Assembly: GCA_030623545.1 (NCBI GenBank)
Contig: JAUXLW010000016.1
Coordinates: 1 to 13,142, forward strand
Length of the DNA: 13,142 bases
Origin: Acidimicrobiia bacterium
GTDB taxonomy: Bacteria > Actinomycetota > Acidimicrobiia > Spongiisociales > SHLN01
Direction: 5' to 3'
Under the pieces are notes generated by a model that was not told the origin of the DNA, did not search any database, and worked only from the letters and a program-made list of their open reading frames with translations. Shown here one piece after another: positions 4,455 to 11,734 of the stretch. How positions within the stretch are numbered: position 1 is the first letter of the stretch; every line of letters starts with the position of its first letter. The translations under genes were made by a program, and so were the position numbers.

Positions 4455-5671
4455 GGCCCGGGTGTTCCCGCATAGAGCTCCAGAAGCCGATCAGCAGTGC
4501 CCTCCCAGGAGAAGGCGTCGGCGTGCTTGGCGGCACCTTCCGAGAGTCGGGCGGCCAGTGGCGGGTCCTCCAGAATCCCCGTAGTGGCAGCCGCATAATC
4601 ACGTGCATCCCATCCATCTACCAGCACACCGCTCCTGTCGTTGGACACGGTGTAGCTGAGACCGCCGACCCGGGCCGCCACCACCGGCAACCCGCAGGCC
4701 TGCGCCTCTGCCGCGACCAGGCCGAAGGATTCGGAACGGGAGGGGACCAGTAAGACATCACATGCTCGGTAGAAATGGGCGAGTCGTTCGTGCGTCTCGG
4801 GTGGCCGAAATATCACAGCGTCGGCCAGGCCACGATTGCGGGCCAACGCCTTGAGGTGGGCCAATTCCGCTTCGCCGTCATCACCGCTGGGCCCCCCGAT
4901 AACGACGAGCCTGGCGGTTGGGAACTCGGGCCTGATCTCGGCCAGAGTCTCGATGGCAACGTCGACCCCTTTGAGCGGCTGGATGCGACCCACTATGAGC
5001 AAGAGCGGCCCAAATTCGATCTCCAGCGCCTCCCGCGCTTCCGTTTTGGACCCTGGATGAAAGACACCGTGATCCACGCCGGGCGGTGAAATGCACAGCG
5101 ATTCGGGCTTGGCACCGTAATGCTCGACGAGGTCATCGAACTCGAACCGGGTCGAAGTGACTACGCAATCGGCAAACCCGATGACCTCCTGTTCGGTGGC
5201 GATGCGCAGCAGACTCTCCGGCGCCTGCCCGGGGCGACGGTTGGCGTCCTTGAGCCGGCCGAGTGTGTGAAAAGAATGGGCCAGGGCCGTGTCGAGCTGC
5301 TGTTTGACGATCACTCCTGCCCACCCTGACAGCCAGTAATGGGAGTGCACAACGTCGTAATCCACCCTGTTGGCTCCTGCCCACTTCACAACCCCCAGGG
5401 CGAACTCCTGTACCAACTCCGCCAGCTCGGCGGTAGGGAGGCTTTCCTCAGGCCCGGCGGCAACATGCACCACCCGGTAGCCGGGCGCGACCACTACGTC
5501 CTCGGGCTGGGCGGGATCGATCCGCCTGGTGAAGACGTCAACCTCAATTCCCCGGCCGGCCATGGTTCGCGCCAGCCGATCGATGTAGACGTTCATGCCG
5601 CCCGCGTCACCCTGGCCGGGCTGGGCAAGCGGGGTGGTGTGAATAGATAGGAAAGCGACTCGCTGTATCAG
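4451..5671 (-). CDS. mshA: MshA-type D-inositol-3-phosphate glycosyltransferase (mycothiol synthesis), probable CTG start
   Basis: This GT-B (GT4 family) enzyme should transfer GlcNAc from UDP-GlcNAc to 1L-myo-inositol-1-phosphate, the first step of mycothiol synthesis. The first in-frame ATG (5596) would remove the N-terminal nucleotide loop. Reading upstream gives 'VAFLSIHTTPLAQPGQGDAG' before 'GMNVYIDRLART', the MshA N-terminus. No ATG, GTG or TTG exists in frame there. A CTG at 5671 overlaps the GNAT stop as CTGA and has GAGGTG (5681-5676) 4 nt upstream, so I use it (406 residues). Later motifs are 'VVHSHYWLSGWAG', 'VGRIQPLKGVD' and the catalytic-domain 'SRSESFGLVAAEA'. The YbjN neighbour supports MshA over generic GT4 enzymes. 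Substrate specificity is inferred from similarity and context. Confidence 0.85.
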   Translation of the reverse strand: MIQRVAFLSIHTTPLAQPGQGDAGGMNVYIDRLARTMAGRGIEVDVFTRRIDPAQPEDVVVAPGYRVVHVAAGPEESLPTAELAELVQEFALGVVKWAGANRVDYDVVHSHYWLSGWAGVIVKQQLDTALAHSFHTLGRLKDANRRPGQAPESLLRIATEQEVIGFADCVVTSTRFEFDDLVEHYGAKPESLCISPPGVDHGVFHPGSKTEAREALEIEFGPLLLIVGRIQPLKGVDVAIETLAEIRPEFPTARLVVIGGPSGDDGEAELAHLKALARNRGLADAVIFRPPETHERLAHFYRACDVLLVPSRSESFGLVAAEAQACGLPVVAARVGGLSYTVSNDRSGVLVDGWDARDYAAATTGILEDPPLAARLSEGAAKHADAFSWEGTADRLLELYAGTPGP

Positions 5672-6564
5672 GTGACACCTCGCACTGAGAAAAGAGGACG
5701 GGCCACGGCTCCGAGCCGCGACTTATAAGTCTCGTCACCCTTGAGGAAGTCAAACACAGTCCGGCCCCGGGCGATGGCCCCCTCTAGCAGAAGAGTCAGG
5801 GCGACGATCCCTGGTGACGCAGCCGCCCGATCGGGGTGATAAGCAGAATTGTACAGGTAGTAGCCGGAAACATCCTCGAAACCGAATGCGGCCGCTACCG
5901 CGTCATTGTCGGCCGCGCCCCCAATCAGGTCAACCCGCGCCCCGGGCAATGCCACCAGATCGCGAAAGAAAGCCTCCCGCTCCTCAGTCATGAAACTTCC
6001 CTTCTCCCCGGGCGCCATCCGGTGCATCTCGGCAAACACTCCCATCGGGTCTTGTGTTCCCTGCAACAGGCGAGGCTCGCCGAGCGACTCGGTGAACCGC
6101 CGACGCTTGCGGCGCAATTCGTGTCGTTCCTTCTTGGTGAGGCTTTGCCAAAGCACGTCGGCCGAGCCGGGGAGTATGAGGCGATAGGCGGCTTCTTCTT
6201 CCTCGACCGCGGAACCCACCAGGACCGCCCCCAACGCCTCCGCGGCCTCACCGGGAAGTGAGTCGAAATGGTAGGCGGTCTGTCCTGGAAGCTGAGCCAG
6301 ATAGCCGGCAATCGTGCCGGCCGACGCGCTACCCAGTGGACTGTGATAGTCGGTCAGGTCGGAGTCGCCTACGAACGCCACGACACCGTCGGGCCTGTGC
6401 CACAGGGGTACCAGAGCCTCGGCCGCCTCGAGGATCCGAAGCTCGCCGGTCCCGAAGTGCTTCCACCATGTCTCCAGAAAGCCCCGCGAAGGGAAAACGG
6501 AGGTCTGTGATGCGACGGGTGTCAATGCGAACCCATCCGTCGACCAGTTGGAATGAACTCGCAT
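5668..6564 (-). CDS. GNAT-fold acyltransferase of the CelD/BioF2/FemAB-like type
   Basis: The 298-residue protein (ATG at 6564) resembles the Acetyltransf_6 (CelD/BioF2-like) group. It has an N-terminal half with 'FLETWWKHFGTGEL', a linker, then the basic helix 'TKKERHELRRKRRRF' (about 143-157) that typifies this family. The C-terminal GNAT half ends in 'FDFLKGDETYKSRLGA' (about 271-286). Relatives transfer acyl or aminoacyl groups in cell-envelope or polysaccharide metabolism; the substrate here is unknown. The frame is open back to 6654, but that would overlap the asparaginase gene by 44 bp. A TTG at 6618 is another option. No strong Shine-Dalgarno sequence precedes 6564. Its TGA overlaps the CTG start of mshA, suggesting coupling. 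Confidence 0.7.
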   Translation of the reverse strand: MRVHSNWSTDGFALTPVASQTSVFPSRGFLETWWKHFGTGELRILEAAEALVPLWHRPDGVVAFVGDSDLTDYHSPLGSASAGTIAGYLAQLPGQTAYHFDSLPGEAAEALGAVLVGSAVEEEEAAYRLILPGSADVLWQSLTKKERHELRRKRRRFTESLGEPRLLQGTQDPMGVFAEMHRMAPGEKGSFMTEEREAFFRDLVALPGARVDLIGGAADNDAVAAAFGFEDVSGYYLYNSAYHPDRAAASPGIVALTLLLEGAIARGRTVFDFLKGDETYKSRLGAVARPLFSVRGVT

Positions 6565-6610
6565 TAGCAGGGTGCTCGGCGATGCCGCTGGATTGCTGGT
6601 CGTCCTGCCA

Positions 6611-7546
6611 CTAGCCAAGGGCCGGCTCGAGGGAGCCCACCGGCCGGCCACCACCGAGAATCGGTGGATGCCCGTGCTCGGCCGGGGCTTCGACCATCAC
6701 CGGCTCGAGGGCCCCGAGGCGGTCGAGGGCGGCGATGAGACCAACAAAGAGCGGGGCATTGGTTCCGTCCCAGCACTTGCCGGCAAGCCCGAAGCGATGG
6801 CTCACCGCCACTCCGGCACATCCCACCGCCCCCACCTTCGCCACGGCAGGAAGCCACGAGGCGATCACTTCCTCTGGTCGGTCCCGGTCTGAGGTGAGGG
6901 CCGGCATCGCTCCCATTGCCTCACGTACCCGCAGGTATCGATCTTCGGACGCCAGCCTGCCGAAAGCCCGGGCCAGCCCCCGCACCGTGCCTCGCAGAGT
7001 GGGGAAGCCACAACCATCGACCCCGATCGGGGAGACATCCTCGCCGCTGGCTTCTCTCACCAGCTCTTCAACCAGCTTGTGATAGGGATGATCCGGCTCC
7101 ATGTATGAGTCGAGTGGCCAGCCCTGGACGGAGCACGCCACCAGAACGCCGGCGTGCTTTCCGGAACAATTGTGATATTGGGACTTCGGCTCGACCACAC
7201 CGGACCGGGCCAACCGCAACCGGGCCGAGCCAGATAGAGGCCAATCTGGCGGGCACTGAAGCATGGAAACATCAAGATCGTGGGCGGCAAGCAGATCCTC
7301 AACTATCGCCACGTGAACGGGTTGTCCGCGGTGGCTGGAGGCGGCGAGGGCGGTTTGCTCACGGTTGAGATCAGCCCCGGCCTCGAGCAGCACCGTCGCC
7401 TGGAAGGGTTTGATCGCCGAGCGGTAGAAGAACGGCTTATCTATCTCACCAATCTCGAGGAGCAACTCGCCGGAGAGAGCCACCGCCGCGATAGCACCGT
7501 CGTGATAGCTCTCTGTCAAGCCCGATCGGACCGCTCGGGCGAGCAT
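6611..7546 (-). CDS. L-asparaginase II (Rhizobium etli/ReAV-like, Asparaginase_II family)
   Basis: The 311-residue enzyme should hydrolyse L-asparagine to aspartate and ammonia in the cytoplasm. It belongs to the serine/lysine-dyad asparaginase family (PF06089), unrelated to the E. coli AnsA/AnsB fold. The key motifs are present in order: 'FYRSAIKPFQA' with Ser43 and Lys46, 'SHRGQPVH' (71-78), 'HNCSGKHAGV' with Cys127, Lys130 and His131, and 'GVDGCGFPTL' with Asp177 and Cys179. The Cys/Lys pair and the second Cys match the metal-site and dyad residues described for the R. etli enzymes. Its length is normal for the family. The ATG at 7546 follows the TGA of the RsiG-like gene after one base, so translation is probably coupled. 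Why asparaginase sits in this operon is not obvious. Confidence 0.9.
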   Translation of the reverse strand: MLARAVRSGLTESYHDGAIAAVALSGELLLEIGEIDKPFFYRSAIKPFQATVLLEAGADLNREQTALAASSHRGQPVHVAIVEDLLAAHDLDVSMLQCPPDWPLSGSARLRLARSGVVEPKSQYHNCSGKHAGVLVACSVQGWPLDSYMEPDHPYHKLVEELVREASGEDVSPIGVDGCGFPTLRGTVRGLARAFGRLASEDRYLRVREAMGAMPALTSDRDRPEEVIASWLPAVAKVGAVGCAGVAVSHRFGLAGKCWDGTNAPLFVGLIAALDRLGALEPVMVEAPAEHGHPPILGGGRPVGSLEPALG

Positions 7547-7547
7547 T

Positions 7548-8087
7548 TCAGTCGGTGCGGCCGAGCAACTCGTCGAAGTTGGCGAGGCCCTCCTTGTATC
7601 GGTTGGTTAGCTCGGCCTGGACCAGATTGAACTTCTCCTGGACGGTGTGCCGCTGGGCCGAGATATCGGCTTCGGTCTCGACAAGCGCCAATTGAATCTC
7701 GAGCAGCTCGGACTCTTCGACCAGAGCGATACGAGTGAGGAAGTCGGCCTCGAGGACCTCGTCGATCCGGCGCCGGCGTTGATCTGGTAAATCGGGTATC
7801 GCCACTTTGATGGGCCGGCCGCTCGGCTCATACCCGGAACCGGAATCGGAGAGGATCTCGGGCAGTGCCTCCATCAGGCTACGCGTCTCCTCGCCCCTCC
7901 GACGCCTCAACTCGAACAACAGAAGATCCATCCGTCCATGCAGCATCCGCCGGTAATAGGACAACTCGTTTTCGACCTGATCGCACAAGCGTCGCCTCTC
8001 ACGCAGCACGTCGAGGCTCAGCGACCCGAGATCTGCCACGAAATCCTCGTCCACAATCTGATCGATACGGCGGCGGTTATCGGACAT
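7548..8087 (-). CDS. RsiG-like protein: putative c-di-GMP-responsive anti-sigma factor
   Basis: This 179-residue, helix-rich soluble protein consists of two homologous halves offset by exactly 100 residues (for example RRRID at 5-9 and 105-109, F16/F116). Each half carries the spacing E(X)3S(X)2R(X)3Q(X)3D that defines c-di-GMP binding in Streptomyces RsiG. Half one has E39, S43, R46, H50, D54; half two has E139, S143, R146, Q150, N154. RsiG sequesters the sigma factor WhiG when bound to c-di-GMP. The duplicated motif strongly suggests this family, but the H50 and N154 substitutions leave ligand binding untested, and the partner sigma factor is not in the window. The ATG at 8087 has GGGAG 4 nt upstream and lies 8 bp after the M23 gene. 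Confidence 0.75.
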   Translation of the reverse strand: MSDNRRRIDQIVDEDFVADLGSLSLDVLRERRRLCDQVENELSYYRRMLHGRMDLLLFELRRRRGEETRSLMEALPEILSDSGSGYEPSGRPIKVAIPDLPDQRRRRIDEVLEADFLTRIALVEESELLEIQLALVETEADISAQRHTVQEKFNLVQAELTNRYKEGLANFDELLGRTD

Positions 8088-8095
8088 GTGCTCCC

Positions 8096-9193
8096 TTAAT
8101 TGCAGTGCTCCACCAACGTAGGATACGGGTTGACAGGGTTATTCCCACGACCTCCGGGATGCACCTGGAAATGGACATGGGGGACTCCCCCCTTGGCGTT
8201 ACCGCTGTCCCCGTTGTAGGCAACAACCTGACCGGCCGAGACACGGCTGCCGTCGGACAACCCGTCGGCATAGCCGCTCAGGTGGGCGTAGTAGTAGGAC
8301 GTTCCGTTATCGGCATCAAGCCACAAACTGGCACCGCCCAGGTCTGAGTTCCGCTTGATAATCGAGCCGGTGGCCACCGCAACTACCGGATGGCCGAAAG
8401 GAGCGACTATGTCGGTTCCCTTATGAGTGCGGCCGCCGGACCGGGGCTGGCCCCAGTCGTTGACGAACCGGTAGAGGGAGTTGAAGAGACAGACAAAGCC
8501 CGTGGTCTGCTGGGCACTGGCCCCGGCCGCGGCACCCTCGAGCAGCGCCAGAGCGGTCAGACGTTTACGGCGCTCCTCTTCGCGACGCAAGCGCTCGGCC
8601 TCCTCGAACTCACTTCGCAGCTCCTCGAATTCAGTCTCCAACGCCCCGAAAAGGGAACCGATCTCGGCCACCAAATTGCCCTGTTCCTTTTCTAACTCGA
8701 GAAAGCGTTGCTGGTCTTCCAACAGACGCTCTCGCGTCGCCTCCAACCCGTTGCGCACGCTGCTGAGGCGGTCGAGGAGCGATAACTCTTGCTGAGCAGC
8801 CCGTTCGAGGAACTGGCGGCCGGTAATGAGCTCGGTGAGGCTGTCAACGCCGAAAATGACACCGACGTCACTGACATTTCCCGCTTTGAAGGCGGCGATC
8901 GCCTGGGCCTGGACCAGGTTGTGAAGGTCTCTGATTTCCGACTCATAGCTCGTGATGCGATCTTCGAACTCGCCGAGGCGGAATGTGACCGTTGCCAGCT
9001 CACCGTAGACCGTGTCGTACACAGCCACGGCATCGTCTAGCCGAACGCTGGCCTCGTCGCGTCGCCGACGCGCCTCATCCAAATCGTCTCGCGACACCTG
9101 GCCCACCGCCGGGAGATTGACAGCCAACAGGGCGAGGATCAGCAAGGATGCAAACCAGGGGCGATAGCCGCGAAAAACGAACATCAACTTCAT
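8096..9193 (-). CDS. Secreted coiled-coil M23 (LytM-type) peptidase, EnvC-like layout
   Basis: The 365-residue protein has a basic N-terminus and a hydrophobic segment (about 13-31), read as a signal peptide or anchor. A long Glu/Arg/Leu-rich coiled coil follows (about 34-215), then an Ala-rich hinge and a LytM domain (about 235-365). Zinc and catalytic positions are visible: 'THKGTDIVAPFG' (His257, Asp261), 'YYYAHLSG' (His304) and 'PHVHFQVHP' (His339, His341). All are present, so peptidoglycan endopeptidase activity is plausible, unlike degenerate EnvC proteins. Cys235 and Cys364 flank the domain and could form a disulfide outside the cell. An alternative ATG lies three codons downstream (9184). 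It is followed by the RsiG-like gene, possibly linking wall hydrolysis to signalling. Confidence 0.85.
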   Translation of the reverse strand: MKLMFVFRGYRPWFASLLILALLAVNLPAVGQVSRDDLDEARRRRDEASVRLDDAVAVYDTVYGELATVTFRLGEFEDRITSYESEIRDLHNLVQAQAIAAFKAGNVSDVGVIFGVDSLTELITGRQFLERAAQQELSLLDRLSSVRNGLEATRERLLEDQQRFLELEKEQGNLVAEIGSLFGALETEFEELRSEFEEAERLRREEERRKRLTALALLEGAAAGASAQQTTGFVCLFNSLYRFVNDWGQPRSGGRTHKGTDIVAPFGHPVVAVATGSIIKRNSDLGGASLWLDADNGTSYYYAHLSGYADGLSDGSRVSAGQVVAYNGDSGNAKGGVPHVHFQVHPGGRGNNPVNPYPTLVEHCN

Positions 9194-9244
9194 TAGCGTA
9201 ATGGCAGAAGCATCATCGGCAAGTTGGCGCTGACCCTCAGCGAT
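9194..9244 (-). promoter_or_regulatory. Possible internal promoter upstream of the M23 peptidase gene
   Basis: In the 51-bp gap between the MoaD fusion and the peptidase gene, the minus strand shows TTGCCG, a 16-bp spacer and TACGCT ending 1 nt before the ATG at 9193. If used, transcription would begin inside the first codons, which would favour the second ATG at 9184. No strong Shine-Dalgarno sequence precedes either ATG. This is tentative. Confidence 0.25.
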
Positions 9245-10240
9245 TTATGCGACCAGGGCCAGTGTCACCCAGTACAAAGCGGCTGCCAGGGCCGCACTGT
9301 CAAGCGGCACGAGCACGCCGGGCAATCGCTGAATTAGATAGAGGTCGCCGGTGCGGACTGCCGAACCGAAGGCCCTGCCGGCCAGGAAAGCAGAGGCCAC
9401 GGCCGCAGCCCCGATCACCATGGCTATCAATGACGTATCCCAAATGACACCCGTGGCCACCCCGGCAATGAGGGTTGCCAGAGCTGCCGAAGTGTGCGGG
9501 TCCATAAAGCCCTGTGCATCCGAGCCAAGCCGGACCCACAAGACGACGTTGGCCACCAGCAACATCAGCAGGAGCGAGGTGATGCGACTCTCGGCATGGG
9601 ACGATCCCAACCGGATAAGCACCAGGGCGCCGACGCCGGTAGAGGAGACCACCGTGACCAGCAAGGCTCCTCCAACCGATTCGATCGTCCGCATTGACTT
9701 GTCGAAAATCCCCCAGCTCAACGTCAGCAATATGCCTCCTGCCAGGGCAACTCCCAATCCTTCCGAGCCCCAGGTCCAGGCGGCCCCAACGGCTCCCACG
9801 ATGGAAAGCAACGTCGGCCAGCGAGTCATCCCACTCCCCCGGGAGGCAGCCTGATCGAAGACATCCCAGGCCCAGGCGCCTGCCACCCCCACGACGAGGA
9901 TCGCGAACCATCGCTCCGAGCCCAGATTGGCTGCCAGCAAGGCGGCCCAGGCCAAAAGCGGCAAAACAGCCAGCTGAGTAGCCGGTGCCTCCACGGCCGG
10001 AGCGGTCCCACCCGAAACAGGCGGCAAGAGAGCCACTTCGTCGCCCGGCATCACCGGAGTGGCATCGTCGGCGGGCTCGCCGTTGACCCACACCTTGGCA
10101 TTGGCCAGGCCCCGCTCGAAGTCAGGCCCGTAGACAGCCGCCGCTTCGGTGAGGATTTCGCCTACGGACCCCCCATCCAGCTCCACCTCACCGGTTCCGG
10201 CAGCCTGCCGCAGTCCTGCGAACAGGCGCAACCGTGCCAT
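9245..10240 (-). CDS. MoaD/ThiS-like beta-grasp domain fused to a polytopic membrane domain
   Basis: The 331-residue protein starts with a complete MoaD/ThiS-like domain (1-78): 'MARLRLFAGLRQAAGTGEVE', 'VWVNGEPADDATPVMPGDEV' and the canonical ending 'ALLPPVSGG'. Normally the GG is the C-terminus that receives sulfur; here it continues into a short Pro/Ala linker and eight or nine hydrophobic segments (about 90-330). The last stretch, 'GDLYLIQRLPGVLVPLDSA' (298-316), faintly resembles the CdsA signature (GDL..S..KR...PGHGG.LDR.DS) but lacks its key residues. The membrane part therefore may be a decayed CdsA-like fold; function is unknown. The frame is open to 10690, but the ATG at 10240 has AAGGAG (10251-10246) 5 nt upstream and begins the homologous domain. 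It diverges from hflX. Confidence 0.75.
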   Translation of the reverse strand: MARLRLFAGLRQAAGTGEVELDGGSVGEILTEAAAVYGPDFERGLANAKVWVNGEPADDATPVMPGDEVALLPPVSGGTAPAVEAPATQLAVLPLLAWAALLAANLGSERWFAILVVGVAGAWAWDVFDQAASRGSGMTRWPTLLSIVGAVGAAWTWGSEGLGVALAGGILLTLSWGIFDKSMRTIESVGGALLVTVVSSTGVGALVLIRLGSSHAESRITSLLLMLLVANVVLWVRLGSDAQGFMDPHTSAALATLIAGVATGVIWDTSLIAMVIGAAAVASAFLAGRAFGSAVRTGDLYLIQRLPGVLVPLDSAALAAALYWVTLALVA

Positions 10241-10394
10241 GAAAACTCCTTCCCGGTTCAAGAGGTTAGACGAGGCAGTCACCCGGAAACCGGAATACCA
10301 TGGAGCCGTACTTCCCCAACCGAGAGTCCCCCAGGAGCACATTGACCGGACACCCTTCGCCAGCGCCGCACTGCCACCAACGGCGGCTTTCACC
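10241..10394. promoter_or_regulatory. Divergent intergenic region between MoaD fusion and hflX
   Basis: This interval must carry the MoaD-fusion promoter; its ribosome-binding site AAGGAG is visible at 10251-10246 on the minus strand. It probably also carries the hflX promoter. On the minus strand TTGGGG and TATTCC with a 16-bp spacer are a weak promoter candidate. If the real hflX start is the ATG at 10239, the right part is coding instead. Codons here use A/T at the third position in about 37% of cases, noticeably more than the hflX body. Confidence 0.3.
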
Positions 10395-11693
10395 TTGACC
10401 TCGGAAGGCCGCAGACGCCGTCGTCTCACAGCCACCGAGGCCGACCTCGGGATTGAGCGGCAGCGCGCGTTCCTCGTAGGCGTTATCAGCCAGGGAAGAC
10501 ATGAGCTCGAGGCGGACCTTTCCCTGCAAGAGCTGGGGCAGCTAACGCTGACGGCCGGCTCGGACCCCGAGGGCTCTCGCCTGGTGCGCCGCGATCGCAT
10601 CGATCCGGCGACTTTCATCGGCAAGGGCCAGGCCGAGGACCTGGCCCGTGAAGCGACGGCAGCCGACATCGACGTTGTTGTATTCGACAACTCACTGAGC
10701 CCGGTTCAACAACGAAACCTGCAGGCGGTCTTCGGTTGTGATGTGGTCGACCGCACGGCCCTCATACTCGATATCTTCGCTCAACATGCCAGCTCCAGGG
10801 CGGGCATGCTGCAGGTGGAATTGGCCCAGCTCCGCTACCGGATGCCCCGTCTTCGGGGGAAGGGAATAACCCTCAGCCGGCTGGCCGGAGGCATTGGCAC
10901 GCGGGGTCCCGGCGAAACCAAGTTAGAGACCGATCGCAGAAGAATCGCTACCCGCATCTCCAAGCTGGAGCGGGAGCTCCGCCACATCGGGCAAGTCCGT
11001 CGCACTCAGCGCAAGGCTCGCCTGCAATCCGACATCACTACCGTGGCTCTGGTCGGCTACACCAACGCCGGGAAGTCTTCGCTTCTCAACGCCCTCACCG
11101 ATGCCGACATCCTCACCGGGAATCAGCTTTTCTCAACACTGGATCCCACCGTGCGACGGCTGGAGCTCGAGGCCGGCACCGTCCTGTTGTCGGACACGGT
11201 CGGCTTTGTCCGGGAGCTCCCCCATGAGTTGGTAGAAGCCTTCCGATCCTCCCTCGAGCAGGTGTCCGAGGCCGTCCTGCTCCTCCACGTTGTGGATGCG
11301 TCCGACGTGGCGCCGGAGCGACAGATCTCCGCAGTGCACGACGTGCTGTCCGAGATCGACGCCCGGGGAATCCCCGAGCTTCTGGTTTTCAACAAGATCG
11401 ACCTGGTCGAGCCGCATGTCGTGCAACGCCTTCTCGCCCTGTACGACCCGGCGATCGCCGTGTCGGCTCTCGAAGGCCTCGGGCTCGAGCGCCTGCGGAC
11501 CGAACTGGCGGAAGCCAAGCGGGCCGACCATATCGTGGCTGCCTTCGTCGTTCCATACGATCACGGCGAGGTGGTGGCGGCCCTGCATCAGCATGCCGAA
11601 GTGCTCGAGGAGACTTTCGAGCCCGAAGCAACCCACCTCAAGGTTCGGGGTCCCAGGGCCACGCTGGCGTCCTTCGCTGAATACCGAATCTGA
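10395..11693 (+). CDS. hflX: HflX, ribosome-splitting GTPase
   Basis: HflX binds the 50S subunit and splits stalled or hibernating ribosomes, especially under stress. The N-terminal HflX domain is complete ('FLVGV', 'FIGKGQAEDLAREA', 'VVFDNSLSPVQQRNL', 'DRTALILDIFAQHA'), followed by the family signature 'GGIGTRGPGETKLETDRRR'. The GTPase domain then shows G1 'GYTNAGKSS', G3 'DTVGF', G4 'NKID' and G5-like 'SALEG'. The start is unsettled: the frame is open to 10149, and an ATG at 10239 coincides with the divergent gene's start. I use the TTG at 10395 because it gives 432 residues, close to the 426 of E. coli HflX, and because the upstream codons look non-coding. No Shine-Dalgarno sequence precedes either candidate. 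Confidence 0.85.
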   Translation: MTSEGRRRRRLTATEADLGIERQRAFLVGVISQGRHELEADLSLQELGQLTLTAGSDPEGSRLVRRDRIDPATFIGKGQAEDLAREATAADIDVVVFDNSLSPVQQRNLQAVFGCDVVDRTALILDIFAQHASSRAGMLQVELAQLRYRMPRLRGKGITLSRLAGGIGTRGPGETKLETDRRRIATRISKLERELRHIGQVRRTQRKARLQSDITTVALVGYTNAGKSSLLNALTDADILTGNQLFSTLDPTVRRLELEAGTVLLSDTVGFVRELPHELVEAFRSSLEQVSEAVLLLHVVDASDVAPERQISAVHDVLSEIDARGIPELLVFNKIDLVEPHVVQRLLALYDPAIAVSALEGLGLERLRTELAEAKRADHIVAAFVVPYDHGEVVAALHQHAEVLEETFEPEATHLKVRGPRATLASFAEYRI

Positions 11694-11697
11694 TTCA

Positions 11698-11726
11698 TTC
11701 ACCTTTCGCCGGCCTGCTCCTACACT
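11698..11726 (+). promoter_or_regulatory. Promoter for the lipoprotein gene, probably giving a leaderless mRNA
   Basis: TTCACC (11698-11703) and TACACT (11721-11726) are separated by 17 bp, close to the housekeeping consensus. The expected transcription start, 6-9 nt after the -10 box, falls at or next to the ATG at 11735. No Shine-Dalgarno sequence lies between. Leaderless messages are common in actinobacteria. Confidence 0.5.
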
Positions 11727-11734
11727 CCGCGCCC

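Noticed and set aside
3708..4475. Plus-strand open frame of 255 codons over the YbjN gene
   Set aside because: It runs antisense to the clearly conserved YbjN frame and begins in repeat DNA; its translation has no recognisable domain.
10241..10690. N-terminal extension of the MoaD fusion back to 10690
   Set aside because: The extension is antisense to the HflX domain, its translation is Ser/Arg-rich, and a strong AAGGAG ribosome-binding site marks the ATG at 10240.
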